A stretch of DNA of 64,000 nucleotides from an uncultured Bacilli bacterium (GCA_934168205.1 CAKPMX010000001.1:310001-374000), one strand, 5' to 3'. Shown: positions 33,818 through 44,067, numbered from the stretch's first letter. Notes: generated from the letters alone by a model not told the origin. A program made the numbers and translations.

Positions 33818-35059
33818 ATGAAATTAGTAACATTAAATCAACAACAATTTAATAAGTATGCTAGTAGTCATAGATATAGAAGCTATTATCAAACATCTGC
33901 ATATGGGCTTTCTATGTTAAAACTAGGATATAATGTTCACTATTTTGGTATAGTTGATGGAACCAACTCTCTAATAGGCGCAACCATGATACTTTATAAA
34001 GAAGTATTTATGAATAATAAAATAGCTTATGCCCCAAGAGGAATATTATTTGACTATTCTGATTCTAAAAAAGTAAAAGAACTTGCTGAATGCTTAAAAA
34101 ATTTATTAGGCAAACAAGGTTTCATGTTGTTAAGAATGGATCCATATATTCCAATAAGCATTCATAGTAATGATGGAAACTTAATAAATATGAATAATCA
34201 AGAAAGTATAATCTTAGAAAATCTTGCCACTGCAAAGTTTGAATATAAAGGAAAAAATTTATTCTTTGAAAATGAAAAGCCTAGATGGGAAGCACTAGTA
34301 CTTTTAAATAAAAATGAAGAAGTATTATTTGAAAGTTTTGATAAAAGAACTAGAAATAAAATTAGAAGAGCCAAAAATATTGGTATTGAAGTATATAATG
34401 ATACAACAAAAGATATAAAAGATCTTTATGAATTTGTCGGTAAAAAAGATAAAAAACCAATAAAATATTATGAAGCTTTAGTTAAAAACTTTGGTGAAAA
34501 TATTGATGTATATTATGCAAAAATAAATACTGAAACTTTCATTATAAATAGTAGAAAAATGTATGAAAATGAACTACTAAACAATGAACAACTAGCAGAA
34601 AGAATTCAACAGTATGCACCAAATGATAGAGAAAGACAAAATACTTTAAATAAAAAAATGGAATCTGACAAATTAGTCAGTTCATATAAAAACAACATGT
34701 TACTTGCAACAAAATTATTAAAAAACCATCCCGAAGGAATCTTAATTGGCGGAGCTCTTGTTATTAAATATGATAACGCTGCTTATATTGTTAGCGATGG
34801 CTACAATGAAAATTTTTCATCGCTTAATGCCAGCTATCTAATAAAATGGCAAATGATTTCAGACTATAATCGACAAGGCCTAAAATATTTAAATATGAAC
34901 GCCGTTGTGGGAGAGTTTGAAAAGAAGAATCAATACTCTGGATTAAATGAAATGAAACTTGGCTTTAATACAATAGTAACTGAGTATATAGGTGAATTTG
35001 ATTTAGTACTAAACAATTTCACATATAATTTATTTAAAAGTTTTAATAAAGGAAAATAA
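33818..35059 (+). CDS. FemA/FemX-type aminoacyltransferase
   Basis: 413 residues from the ATG at 33818, which follows GGAGAGGG; the ATG at 33803 precedes this site and is rejected. Two GNAT-like halves: YYQTSAYGLSMLKLGYN and APRGILFDYSDSKKVKE in the first, then FDKRTRNKIRRAKNIGIEV. The C-terminal half has NMNAVVGEFEKKNQYSGLNEMKLGFN, the usual end motif. A charged helical insertion (about 245-310) is the expected coiled-coil arm. Different sequence from the copy at 18042-19235, so they are unlikely to be a recent duplication. Likely role: building the peptidoglycan cross-bridge from aminoacyl-tRNA. Confidence 0.9.
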   Translation: MKLVTLNQQQFNKYASSHRYRSYYQTSAYGLSMLKLGYNVHYFGIVDGTNSLIGATMILYKEVFMNNKIAYAPRGILFDYSDSKKVKELAECLKNLLGKQGFMLLRMDPYIPISIHSNDGNLINMNNQESIILENLATAKFEYKGKNLFFENEKPRWEALVLLNKNEEVLFESFDKRTRNKIRRAKNIGIEVYNDTTKDIKDLYEFVGKKDKKPIKYYEALVKNFGENIDVYYAKINTETFIINSRKMYENELLNNEQLAERIQQYAPNDRERQNTLNKKMESDKLVSSYKNNMLLATKLLKNHPEGILIGGALVIKYDNAAYIVSDGYNENFSSLNASYLIKWQMISDYNRQGLKYLNMNAVVGEFEKKNQYSGLNEMKLGFNTIVTEYIGEFDLVLNNFTYNLFKSFNKGK

Positions 35060-35083
35060 GCAACTAAAAAAAGATGCTTATTT
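35054..35083 (+). terminator. Terminator of the second Fem-type gene
   Basis: Stem AAATAAGCA/TGCTTATTT spans the stop codon and is followed by TTTT on the plus strand. Confidence 0.75.
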
Positions 35084-35093
35084 TTTTACACAA

Positions 35094-35121
35094 AAAAGCA
35101 GAAGCAATAACTTCTACTTTT
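35094..35121 (-). terminator. Terminator of tuf
   Basis: An 11-bp stem AAAAGTAGAAG/CTTCTGCTTTT (one G-T pair), followed by TTTG on the minus strand, 14 bases after the tuf stop. Confidence 0.75.
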
Positions 35122-35134
35122 AATTATCTTATCA

Positions 35135-36319
35135 TTAACCAATGATTTCAGTAACATTACCAGCACCAACAGTACGTCCACCTTCACGGATAGAGAATTT
35201 AGTACCTTGTTCAAGTGCGATAGGGTGAATTAATTCAACCTCAATGTTAATGTTATCACCTGGCATAACCATTTCTACACCTTCTGGTAAAGTGATTACA
35301 CCAGTAACGTCTGTAGTTCTGAAATAGAATTGAGGACGATAGTTTGTGAAGAATGGAGTATGACGTCCACCTTCTTCTTTGCTTAATACATAAACTGTAG
35401 CTTTGAATTTATGATGAGGTGTAACACTTCCTGGTTTAGCAAGAACTTGTCCACGTTCAACTTCTTCACGAGAAATACCACGTAATAATACACCAGCATT
35501 GTCTCCAGCTTCAGCATAGTCTAATTGTTTACGGAACATTTCAATTCCAGTAACAACAGTTTTCTTAGTTGGTTTAATACCAACAATTTCAACTTCATCG
35601 TTAAGCTTTAATTGTCCACGTTCAACACGTCCAGTAACAACTGTACCACGACCTGTGATAGTGAATACATCTTCGATACTCATTAAGAAAGGTTTATCAT
35701 TATCTCTTTCTGGAGTAGGAATCCAAGTATCAACAGCATCCATTAATTCATCGATTTTTCCAACCCATTCAGGATCTCCTTCAAGAGCCTTAAGAGCAGA
35801 ACCACGAATAATTGGAGTATTGTCTCCATCATAACCATATTCGTTTAATAAATCACGAATTTCCATTTCTACTAAGTCTAATAATTCAGGATCATCTACC
35901 ATATCACATTTATTCATGAATACAACCATTTTAGGTACTCCAACTTGGCGAGCAAGTAAGATATGTTCACGAGTTTGTGCCATAGGTCCGTCTGTAGCAG
36001 CAATAACTAAGATTGCTCCATCCATTTGAGCAGCACCTGTAATCATGTTTTTAACATAATCAGCATGTCCTGGACAGTCTACGTGAGCATAATGTCTCTT
36101 ATCAGTACTATATTCAACGTGAGCAGTATTGATAGTGATACCACGTTCTCTTTCTTCTGGTGCTTTATCGATGTTAGCAAAATCAACAGCTTGATTTCCG
36201 TTTTTACCAGCTAAACACTTAGTAATAGCAGCAGTTAAAGTAGTTTTACCATGATCTACGTGTCCAATTGTACCAATGTTAACATGTGGTTTTGAACGAT
36301 CAAATTTTTCTTTTGCCAT
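35135..36319 (-). CDS. tuf: Elongation factor Tu
   Basis: 394 residues. GTPase that brings aminoacyl-tRNA to the ribosome. G1 GHVDHGKTTLT, G2 effector region ERERGITINTAHVEY, G3 DCPGHADYVKNM and G4 NKCDMVDD are intact, followed by beta-barrel domains 2 and 3 to the conserved end SIREGGRTVGAGNVTEI. Start after AAGGAGGAAAAATTAAT. Last gene of the str operon, with its own additional promoter in the 80-base gap behind fusA. Confidence 0.99.
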   Translation of the reverse strand: MAKEKFDRSKPHVNIGTIGHVDHGKTTLTAAITKCLAGKNGNQAVDFANIDKAPEERERGITINTAHVEYSTDKRHYAHVDCPGHADYVKNMITGAAQMDGAILVIAATDGPMAQTREHILLARQVGVPKMVVFMNKCDMVDDPELLDLVEMEIRDLLNEYGYDGDNTPIIRGSALKALEGDPEWVGKIDELMDAVDTWIPTPERDNDKPFLMSIEDVFTITGRGTVVTGRVERGQLKLNDEVEIVGIKPTKKTVVTGIEMFRKQLDYAEAGDNAGVLLRGISREEVERGQVLAKPGSVTPHHKFKATVYVLSKEEGGRHTPFFTNYRPQFYFRTTDVTGVITLPEGVEMVMPGDNINIEVELIHPIALEQGTKFSIREGGRTVGAGNVTEIIG

Positions 36320-36351
36320 ATTAATTTTTCCTCCTTATTTATACAACATCT

Positions 36352-36380
36352 ATTTTATCTAATAATTGAAGTTTTTTCAA
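36352..36380 (-). promoter_or_regulatory. Internal promoter of tuf
   Basis: TTGAAA (36375-36380), 17-base spacer, TAAAAT (36352-36357) on the minus strand in the fusA-tuf gap, allowing extra tuf transcription. Confidence 0.55.
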
Positions 36381-36399
36381 CTATTTTGATACTAAATTA

Positions 36400-38469
36400 C
36401 TAATTTCCACTTTTTTTAATAATTTCATCAGCAATATTTTTTGGTACTTCTTCATAATGATCTGGGAACATTACAAATGTAGCTCTACCTTGTGTATTAG
36501 AACGTAAGTTAGTAGCATAACCAAACATTTCTGATAATGGAACCATAGCGCTTAATTTAACAGCATTACCTTGTGACTCTTGTCCTAATGGCTTACCACG
36601 ACGAGATGTTAAATCACCCATAACGTTACCGAAGTATTCATCTGGTGTAGTAACATCAACTTTCATAATAGGCTCAAGTAATACTGGTTTACATTTATTT
36701 TTAGCTTCTTTTAATGCAAAGCTAGCAGCAATTTTAAATGCCATTTCGTTAGAGTCAACATCATGGTAAGAACCATCGAATAATGTACATTTAACATCAA
36801 TCATAGGATATCCAGCAAGAACACCAGTTTGTAATGCTTCTTGTAATCCTTTATCAACAACTGGAATGTACTCTCTAGGTACTACACCACCAACGATTTG
36901 ATCAACGAATTCATAACCTTTATCTGGATTTGGCTCAAATTTAACCCAAACATGTCCATATTGTCCACGTCCACCAGATTGTTTAATATACTTACCTTCA
37001 CAATCAGCAGCTTGCTTAATTGTTTCACGGTAAGCAACTTGTGGAGCACCAACATTTGCTTCAACATTGAATTCACGTTTCATACGATCAACTAATACAT
37101 CAAGGTGTAATTCACCCATACCAGCAATAACTGTTTGACCAGTTTCATGATCAGTATGAACTTTAAATGTTGGATCCTCTTCTGCTAATTTTTGTAATGC
37201 TAATGACATTTTAGCTTGATCAGCTTTTGACTTAGGTTCAACAGCTAATTGAATAACTGGCTCAGGAACAACTAAGCTTTCCAAAATAATTGGTTTCTTT
37301 TCATCACACAATGTATCACCAGTAGTTGTATTCTTTAATCCAACTGCTGCAGCAATATCACCAGTGTAAACATCACTAATTTCATTACGAGTATTAGCAT
37401 GCATTTGTAGTATACGTCCAATTCTTTCTTTAACTTCTTTAGTAGAGTTTAATACATAACTACCAGAAGCTAAATGTCCAGAGTAAACTCTGAAGAATGT
37501 TAAACGTCCAACAAATGGATCTGTCATAACCTTAAATGCTAAAGAACTAAATGGCTCATTATCATTAGGATGACGAACTTCCTCTTCTCCCTTTAAATTA
37601 CGTCCTTTAATAGCTGGAGTATCAACAGGACTTGGTAGATAATCAATAACTGCATCAAGTAATGGTCTAATACCTTTATTACCTAAAGCATCTCCACACA
37701 TAACAGGGAAAAATTCAGCTTTTAAACATCCTTTACGGATAGCTCTTTTAACAATATCTGTAGAGATTTCTTCTCCCTCTAGATATTTTTCCATCATTTC
37801 ATCATCAAATTCAGCAACTGCTTCTAATAATTCAGAATGTTTTTCAGCTACTAAATCTTTTAAATCGCTTGGGATTTCAATTTCTTTAGAGTTTTCTTCT
37901 TCTGTACCATCAAACTCATAAGCTTTTTGAGTGATGATATCAACAAATCCACGGAAATTATCTTCAGCACCAATTGGCCATTCAATTGGAGCAGCATTAA
38001 CACCTAATCTATTTTTAATGCTCTGTAAACTGTATGCAAAATCAGCACCCATTTTTCCCATTTTATTAGCGAAAATAATTCTAGGAACACTAAACTCATC
38101 AGCTTGACGCCATACTGTTTCCATTTGAGGTTCAACACCAGCTTGAGCATCAAGTAAAGCTACAGAACCATCAAGTACTCTTAAACTACGACTAACTTCA
38201 ATAGTGAAGTCTACGTGTCCAGGAGTATCGATTATATTACAACGGTATCCATTCCAATATGCAGTTGTTGCTGCTGAAGTAATAGTGATACCACGCTCTT
38301 TTTCTTGCTCCATCCAGTCCATTTGGCTAGCTCCATCATGAGTTTCACCAATTTTATGGATTTTACCAGCAAGATATAAAATACGCTCAGTAGTTGTAGT
38401 TTTACCAGCATCAATATGAGCCATAATTCCAAAATTTCTTGTCTTATCTAAAGACGTATCTCTTGCCAT
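36400..38469 (-). CDS. fusA: Elongation factor G
   Basis: 689 residues. Translocation GTPase: G1 AHIDAGKTTTTERIL, G2 QERGITITSAATTA-like region, G3 DTPGHVDFTIEV, G4 NKMGKMGAD. Domain II starts near residue 285 (DPFVGRLTFFRVYSG), and domains III-V carry SGRGQYGHVWVKFEP and GVLAGYPMIDVK. Start ATG at 38469 after GGAAAGGGTAATTT, 13 bases behind rpsG. Full length, no oddity. Confidence 0.99.
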   Translation of the reverse strand: MARDTSLDKTRNFGIMAHIDAGKTTTTERILYLAGKIHKIGETHDGASQMDWMEQEKERGITITSAATTAYWNGYRCNIIDTPGHVDFTIEVSRSLRVLDGSVALLDAQAGVEPQMETVWRQADEFSVPRIIFANKMGKMGADFAYSLQSIKNRLGVNAAPIEWPIGAEDNFRGFVDIITQKAYEFDGTEEENSKEIEIPSDLKDLVAEKHSELLEAVAEFDDEMMEKYLEGEEISTDIVKRAIRKGCLKAEFFPVMCGDALGNKGIRPLLDAVIDYLPSPVDTPAIKGRNLKGEEEVRHPNDNEPFSSLAFKVMTDPFVGRLTFFRVYSGHLASGSYVLNSTKEVKERIGRILQMHANTRNEISDVYTGDIAAAVGLKNTTTGDTLCDEKKPIILESLVVPEPVIQLAVEPKSKADQAKMSLALQKLAEEDPTFKVHTDHETGQTVIAGMGELHLDVLVDRMKREFNVEANVGAPQVAYRETIKQAADCEGKYIKQSGGRGQYGHVWVKFEPNPDKGYEFVDQIVGGVVPREYIPVVDKGLQEALQTGVLAGYPMIDVKCTLFDGSYHDVDSNEMAFKIAASFALKEAKNKCKPVLLEPIMKVDVTTPDEYFGNVMGDLTSRRGKPLGQESQGNAVKLSAMVPLSEMFGYATNLRSNTQGRATFVMFPDHYEEVPKNIADEIIKKSGN

Positions 38470-38482
38470 AAATTACCCTTTC

Positions 38483-38950
38483 CTACCATCTATAATGAGC
38501 AAAAGCTTTATTAGCTTCAGCCATTCTATGAGTATCTTCACGTTTTTTAACTGCTGCACCTGTACCATTAGATGCATCTAAAATTTCATTAGCTAAATTA
38601 TCAGCCATTCCTTTTCCACCACGTTCGCGAGAATACTTAGTTAACCATCTTAACGCTAAAGCTTGACTTCTCGCAGGTGTAACTTCTATAGGCACTTGGT
38701 AGTTAGATCCACCAACACGGCGACTCTTAACTTCAAGAGCTGGCTTAATATTTTCCATAGCAGCATTAAATACTTCTAATGGATCTTTACCAGACTTTGT
38801 CTTAACTTGATCAAATGCTTCATAAACTATTGTTTGAGCTGTTCCTTTTTTACCATCTAACATAATAGTATTAATTAGTTTAGCAACAACTTTTGACTTA
38901 TATATTGGATCTGGTAAAATGTCTCTTTTAACTGCACGTCTCTTACGCAT
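38483..38950 (-). CDS. rpsG: 30S ribosomal protein S7
   Basis: 155 residues, normal length. Typical opening MRKRRAVKRDILPDPIYKS, and KSRRVGGSNYQVPIEVTPAR in the middle. Binds the 3' domain of 16S rRNA. In many bacteria S7 represses its own operon; no specific leader structure was identified here. Strong GGGAGG site. Confidence 0.99.
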   Translation of the reverse strand: MRKRRAVKRDILPDPIYKSKVVAKLINTIMLDGKKGTAQTIVYEAFDQVKTKSGKDPLEVFNAAMENIKPALEVKSRRVGGSNYQVPIEVTPARSQALALRWLTKYSRERGGKGMADNLANEILDASNGTGAAVKKREDTHRMAEANKAFAHYRW

Positions 38951-38980
38951 TTTAATTTCCTCCCTTCAAAAATTTTAATT

Positions 38981-39391
38981 TTACTTAGGTCTCTTAGCAC
39001 CGTATTTACTACGTCCTTGCTTACGATCCTTAACACCAGCAGTATCTAAAGTACCACGAATAATATGATAACGAACACCGATTAAGTCCTTAACACGACC
39101 ACCACGAATTAATACAACACTATGCTCTTGTAAGTTGTGTCCAATTCCTGGTATATAAGTATCAACTTCTTTACCATTAGATAAACGAACACGCGCATAT
39201 TTACGTAATGCTGAGTTTGGCTTTTTAGGTGTTTTAGTACCAACACGAGTACAAACTCCACGTTTTTGAGGTGAATGAACTTCAGTTGCCTTCTTTTGAA
39301 TAGTATTGATTCCAACTCCAAGAACTGGTGCTTTACTCTTTCTAACCTTATCCTTACGATTTTTATGAACTAATTGGTTAATTGTAGGCAT
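38981..39391 (-). CDS. rpsL: 30S ribosomal protein S12
   Basis: 136 residues. Decoding-centre protein: KPNSALRKYARVRLSNGKE and the YIPGIGHNLQEHSVVLIRGGR loop, where streptomycin-resistance changes occur in other species, have the usual residues (KTPKKPNSA, VKDLIGVRYH). First gene of the str operon, preceded by AAGGAGATATATTTT and a near-consensus promoter. Confidence 0.99.
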   Translation of the reverse strand: MPTINQLVHKNRKDKVRKSKAPVLGVGINTIQKKATEVHSPQKRGVCTRVGTKTPKKPNSALRKYARVRLSNGKEVDTYIPGIGHNLQEHSVVLIRGGRVKDLIGVRYHIIRGTLDTAGVKDRKQGRSKYGAKRPK

Positions 39392-39486
39392 AAAATATAT
39401 CTCCTTTCTTTACACATATCCAGGTGTATCATTTTACCCTTTAAATAAAACTTTGCACAAAGCAAAGATATTTAATCAGCAAAAAT

Positions 39487-39515
39487 AATATAACACTAAC
39501 TTAAATCAAAGTCAA
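39487..39515 (-). promoter_or_regulatory. Promoter of the str operon
   Basis: TTGACT (39510-39515), 17-base spacer ending in TGT, TATATT (39487-39492) on the minus strand. It leaves a leader of about 90 bases with a small CTTTGC/GCAAAG hairpin before rpsL. Confidence 0.75.
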
Positions 39516-39564
39516 CCAATTATTTATATATTATGCCAAAATTTTCAAAAAAATACCTCAAAAG

Positions 39565-39589
39565 AAAAAAACTGAATTTATCAGTTTTT
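39565..39589 (-). terminator. Terminator of the membrane protein gene at 39597
   Basis: Stem AAAAACTGA/TCAGTTTTT with a TAAAT loop on the minus strand, 7 bases past the stop codon. Confidence 0.75.
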
Positions 39590-39596
39590 CCAACAC

Positions 39597-40334
39597 TTAT
39601 TTTCTTCTTTTTTTATTAATCAATAAGTTACCATAATAATCAAGTAAAGTTCCAACTACTGCTACAATAGAAAATGAAACAGATATGAATATGATGAACT
39701 TAGGATTCCAAATAATCTCTAAAAGAAATTCTTTAGGTAGATCTATTACAAATATATAAATAAATATATAAGTAGCAGCAATAAAACATAACATCATAAA
39801 TACATTAGATAAACACATTTCATTAACAGATAGTTTTCTACCATAAAAATCTTCTTCTAAAACATCATGATTGACTTTAGTAAATCTACTCCATTTATAT
39901 GAATTACTTAAACCAATATATGGAAAAGCAATAACTGGCACAAACGTAAGTGAAAAAGCTGTCATATAACCTTTTTTAAATTTTTTACTAAAGTAATAAT
40001 TAACTTTCCAAGATAATAATACGTAAAATATTAAACAAACAGAAGTAAAAAAGGTACATATACCATTTAAAGAATCAGAGTCAGAACAAGCAAATGATAA
40101 TAAATAAAATGAAAGGCCAAACATCAATAAAAGTACCGCACTCCATGGATTAACTTTAGCTTTCTTGAAATACAAATATTCAGAGTAAATAGGAACTAAA
40201 CCCTTCCATGCTGTCTCCCCTATTTTTTCAAAGAAATAATATCTTCCTAATACATAATACAATAAAAATATCAAAAATATAATCCAGACAACTATAGCAT
40301 CTGGCGTAAAACTAAATAAAAAATTATACATCAT
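39597..40334 (-). CDS. Polytopic membrane protein, DUF5684-like
   Basis: 245 residues from the ATG at 40334, six bases after AAGGAG (an in-frame TTG at 40340 is rejected). Six or seven membrane segments. Residues about 35-60 carry EKIGETAWKGLVPIYSEYLYFKK, which matches the W-K-A-L-I-P-x-Y motif of the DUF5684 family, often called signal-peptidase-associated. A second conserved-looking block is KKGYMTAFSLTFVPVIAFPYIGLS. Function unknown. It lies between rpoC and the str operon but has its own terminator and is set off from rpoC by another one. Confidence 0.7.
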   Translation of the reverse strand: MMYNFLFSFTPDAIVVWIIFLIFLLYYVLGRYYFFEKIGETAWKGLVPIYSEYLYFKKAKVNPWSAVLLLMFGLSFYLLSFACSDSDSLNGICTFFTSVCLIFYVLLSWKVNYYFSKKFKKGYMTAFSLTFVPVIAFPYIGLSNSYKWSRFTKVNHDVLEEDFYGRKLSVNEMCLSNVFMMLCFIAATYIFIYIFVIDLPKEFLLEIIWNPKFIIFISVSFSIVAVVGTLLDYYGNLLINKKRRK

Positions 40335-40396
40335 TAACAACTCCTTATTACTTTAACATAATTATAAACATAATTATTAAACTTTTCAAGAAAAAA

Positions 40397-40420
40397 ACAG
40401 AACACCTTTTGTGTTCTGTT
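40397..40420 (-). terminator. Terminator of rpoBC
   Basis: A 10-bp stem AACAGAACAC/GTGTTCTGTT with a short loop and TTTTTTT on the minus strand, 8 bases after the rpoC stop. Confidence 0.9.
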
Positions 40421-40428
40421 AGAAAACA

Positions 40429-43400
40429 TTATTCCATAAATTGATCTTCTAGCTTTTCTAGAGGTTCATCATCCATAAATTCAGTTTTTAATTCATAATC
40501 AACATCTCTATATGCTTTACTACCAGTACCAGCTGGTATTAATTTACCAATGATAACATTTTCTTTTAATCCTGATAATGGATCAACTTTTCCTTTTATA
40601 GCAGCATCAGTTAAGATACGTGTAGTCTCTTGGAATGAAGCTGCTGATAAGAATGAATCAGTTTCCAAAGCTGCCTTTGTAATACCAAGAAGTATTGGGA
40701 TACCTCTAGCTGGTTTTTTACCTTTAATAACAGCGTCTTTATTACCATCTGTAAACTCACGGAAGTTAACTAAACTGCCAGGTAAGAATTTGGTATCTCC
40801 AGATTCAACAATTCTAATCTTAGAAATCATACGTCTTGCAATGATTTCGATATGTTTATCAGAAATATCAACACCTTGAGAACGATAAGTGTTTTGAACT
40901 TCCTTTAAAATATATTCTTGTGTTGTAATTGGATCTGTTACAGCAAGTAACTCTTTTGGATTAACAGCACCTTCTGTAAGTCTATCTCCACAATGTACTT
41001 CAGTACCTTTTTCAACACATAATTTAGCGCCATAATTAGTAACATGCTCTTTTGTCTCTAATTTATTTGTAATACTAATCTTATATTTACCGTGATCTTC
41101 TTTGATCTTAGAAACTGTACCATCAATTTCAGCGATAGTTGCTTTAGCTTTTGGATTACGAGCTTCAAATAATTCTTGAACACGAGGAAGACCTTGAGTG
41201 ATATCGGCATCACCACCATGAGCAACTCCACCTGAATGGAATGTACGCATTGTAAGCTGTGTACCAGGTTCACCAATTGATTGAGCAGCCATAACACCAA
41301 CAGCTTCACCGATTTCAACTAAGTTACCGGTAGCTAAGTTACGACCATAACATTTTTGACACACTCCATTAACAGTACCACAGGTTAAAATTGTACGTAT
41401 TTCTACTTCAGTTATACCTGCAGCAATAATTTTATCTGCTAATGATTCAGTAATCATTTGTAATTTATCAACAATAACTTCTTTTGTTTCTGGATTAATA
41501 ATCTTCTTATTAGCAAATCTACCAACGATACGATCGCGTAATCCTTCAATTACAGAACCTGTTTTTTCATTAATAAATGCATGAACAACAACGCCTTGGT
41601 CTGTTCCACAATCTTCTTCACGAACTATCATGTCTTGACTAACATCAACTAAACGACGAGTCAAATATCCAGAGTCAGCAGTTTTTAAAGCTGTATCTGC
41701 TAAACCTTTACGAGTACCATGAGTAGATAAGAAGAATTCAGCAACTGACAAACCTTCGATGAAGTTTGAAAGAATTGGAATTTCAACAGATGTACCATCT
41801 GGTTTAGCCATGATACCACGCATACCAGCAACTTGAGTAAAGTTTGAAATGTTACCACGAGCTTTAGAGTTCATCATTATAAATATTGGATTATCAACAT
41901 CTGTATGAGAAAGTCCTTCAAGTTCTGCTTTTACTTGGTCAGTAGCATTATTCCAAGTACTAATAACATTATTGTATCTTTCTTCATCTGTTATTAAACC
42001 TCTCTTATACTGTTTATTAATCTTATCAACAGTCTTTTGAGCTTCAGCAACTATTTCTGGTTTTTTCTGACTAGTTTCAACATCTGCCATACTAACAGTA
42101 ATACCTGAAATAGTAGAATACTTAAATCCTAGATCTTTAAGATTGTCAAGCATTGTAGAAGTTTCCGTTGTTTTATATCTTTTAAATACTTGTGCAATTA
42201 TTTTTTCTAATGTTCCTTTAGCAAAAGGTTTAACTAATGGCATTTCTTTAATAGCCTCTGGAATGTTAGTGCCCTTTTCTAAGAAATATTTATTAGGTGT
42301 AATATTTTGAATATTATCATCAGTTGGTTCATTAATAAATGCAAATGAATCAGGTAAGATTTCATTAAATTTAATTTTTCCAACTGTAGTAACCAAATAT
42401 TTACCTTTTTGATTTTCAGTAAATAATTTATATTTAAATGAGTCAACAGGTATCGCAACACGAGCATGAAGTGTTAATTCTCTACGTTCGTAAGCCATTA
42501 AAGCTTCATTAGTGTTTTTAAATACTCTACCTTCTCCTTCTTCACCAGCTTTTTCCATAGTTATGTAATAATTACCTAAAACCATGTCTTGTGAAGGTGT
42601 AACAATCGGATCACCTGATTTTGGATGAAGGATGTTATTTGAACCTAGCATTAATAATCTAGCTTCTGCTTGCGCTTCCTCTGATAAAGGAACGTGAACA
42701 GCCATCTGGTCACCATCGAAGTCTGCATTGAAAGCAGGACATACTAATGGATGTAAACGAATTGCTTTTCCACCAACTAAGATTGGTTCAAATGCTTGAA
42801 TACCTAATCTATGTAATGTAGGAGCACGGTTTAACATTACTGGATGTTCTTTAATAACTTCTTCAACAATATCCCAAACAACAGGATCTTGATTATCTAT
42901 TAATCTTTTAGCAGCTTTAATATTATGAGCTATATCTTTTTCAACTAAACCATGAATAACATGAGGTTTGAATAACTCTAAAGCCATTTCTTTAGGTATA
43001 CCACATTGATACATCTTTAAGCTTGGTCCAACAACAATAACTGAACGTCCAGAATAATCAACACGTTTACCTAATAAGTTCTGACGGAAACGACCTTGTT
43101 TACCTTTTAACATACTAGATAAAGATTTTAAAGGTCTATTTCCAGCACCTGTTACACTTCTACCACGACGTCCATTATCAAGTAATGAGTCAACAGCTTC
43201 TTGTAACATACGTTTTTCATTTTGAATAATGATAGTAGGAGCCCCTAAATCAATAAGTTTCTTTAAACGATTATTACGATTAATAACACGTCTATATAAA
43301 TCATTTAAATCAGAAGTAGCAAATCTACCACCATCTAATTGAATCATAGGTCTTAACTCTGGTGGAATAACTGGAATACAATCCATAATCATCCATTCAG

Positions 43401-44067
43401 GTTTATTACCAGAAGAATAGAATGCATCTAATACATCAAGTCTTTTAAGTAATCTTGTTCTCTTTTGACCTTGTGCATTTTCTAATTCTTTAGTAATTTC
43501 ATCTATTTCTTTCTTTAAATCAACATTTTTCAAAAGCTCTTTAATAGCTTCAGCACCCATACCAACTCTAAAGCCGGTACCATACTTTTCATAATAAGCT
43601 CTATATTCTTTTTCAGATAATGTTTGTTTATTTTCTAATGGCGCATTACCTTTATCAATAACAACATAACTAACAAAGTATAAAACTTCTTCCAAATCTC
43701 TAGGACTCATATCAAGTACAAGACCCATACGAGAAGGAACACCTTTAAAGAACCAGATATGTGATACAGGTGTAGCAAGTTCAATATGGCCCATACGTTC
43801 ACGACGAACTTTAGAACGAGTAACTTCAACACCACAACGATCACATACTATATTTTTATAACGAACTCTTTTATATTTTCCACAGGCACATTCAAAATCC
43901 TTAGTAGGTCCAAAGATTTTTTCACAGAACAAACCATCTCTTTCAGGTCTAAGAGTACGATAGTTAATAGTCTCTGGTTTTTTTACTTCTCCATAAGACC
44001 ATTCACGAATTTTTTCAGGAGAAGCAATACCAATTTTTAATGCATCAAATTTATTAACTTCTATCAT
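40429..44067 (-). CDS. rpoC: DNA-directed RNA polymerase subunit beta'
   Basis: 1212 residues. N-terminal zinc site CACGKYKRVRYKNIVCDRCGV and the catalytic Mg site NADFDGDQM near residue 450, with the preceding LNRAPTLHRLGIQAFEP. Also present are the trigger-loop region (GEPGTQLTMRTFHSGG) and the second zinc cluster (CGTVNGVCQKCYG). The ATG overlaps the rpoB stop by one base (TAATG), so translation is coupled. No large insertions, in line with the Bacilli type. Confidence 0.99.
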   Translation of the reverse strand: MIEVNKFDALKIGIASPEKIREWSYGEVKKPETINYRTLRPERDGLFCEKIFGPTKDFECACGKYKRVRYKNIVCDRCGVEVTRSKVRRERMGHIELATPVSHIWFFKGVPSRMGLVLDMSPRDLEEVLYFVSYVVIDKGNAPLENKQTLSEKEYRAYYEKYGTGFRVGMGAEAIKELLKNVDLKKEIDEITKELENAQGQKRTRLLKRLDVLDAFYSSGNKPEWMIMDCIPVIPPELRPMIQLDGGRFATSDLNDLYRRVINRNNRLKKLIDLGAPTIIIQNEKRMLQEAVDSLLDNGRRGRSVTGAGNRPLKSLSSMLKGKQGRFRQNLLGKRVDYSGRSVIVVGPSLKMYQCGIPKEMALELFKPHVIHGLVEKDIAHNIKAAKRLIDNQDPVVWDIVEEVIKEHPVMLNRAPTLHRLGIQAFEPILVGGKAIRLHPLVCPAFNADFDGDQMAVHVPLSEEAQAEARLLMLGSNNILHPKSGDPIVTPSQDMVLGNYYITMEKAGEEGEGRVFKNTNEALMAYERRELTLHARVAIPVDSFKYKLFTENQKGKYLVTTVGKIKFNEILPDSFAFINEPTDDNIQNITPNKYFLEKGTNIPEAIKEMPLVKPFAKGTLEKIIAQVFKRYKTTETSTMLDNLKDLGFKYSTISGITVSMADVETSQKKPEIVAEAQKTVDKINKQYKRGLITDEERYNNVISTWNNATDQVKAELEGLSHTDVDNPIFIMMNSKARGNISNFTQVAGMRGIMAKPDGTSVEIPILSNFIEGLSVAEFFLSTHGTRKGLADTALKTADSGYLTRRLVDVSQDMIVREEDCGTDQGVVVHAFINEKTGSVIEGLRDRIVGRFANKKIINPETKEVIVDKLQMITESLADKIIAAGITEVEIRTILTCGTVNGVCQKCYGRNLATGNLVEIGEAVGVMAAQSIGEPGTQLTMRTFHSGGVAHGGDADITQGLPRVQELFEARNPKAKATIAEIDGTVSKIKEDHGKYKISITNKLETKEHVTNYGAKLCVEKGTEVHCGDRLTEGAVNPKELLAVTDPITTQEYILKEVQNTYRSQGVDISDKHIEIIARRMISKIRIVESGDTKFLPGSLVNFREFTDGNKDAVIKGKKPARGIPILLGITKAALETDSFLSAASFQETTRILTDAAIKGKVDPLSGLKENVIIGKLIPAGTGSKAYRDVDYELKTEFMDDEPLEKLEDQFME

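Noticed and set aside
40550..40879. 109-codon open frame on the plus strand inside rpoC
   Set aside because: Lies antisense to conserved rpoC codons, no ribosome binding site, no recognisable protein.
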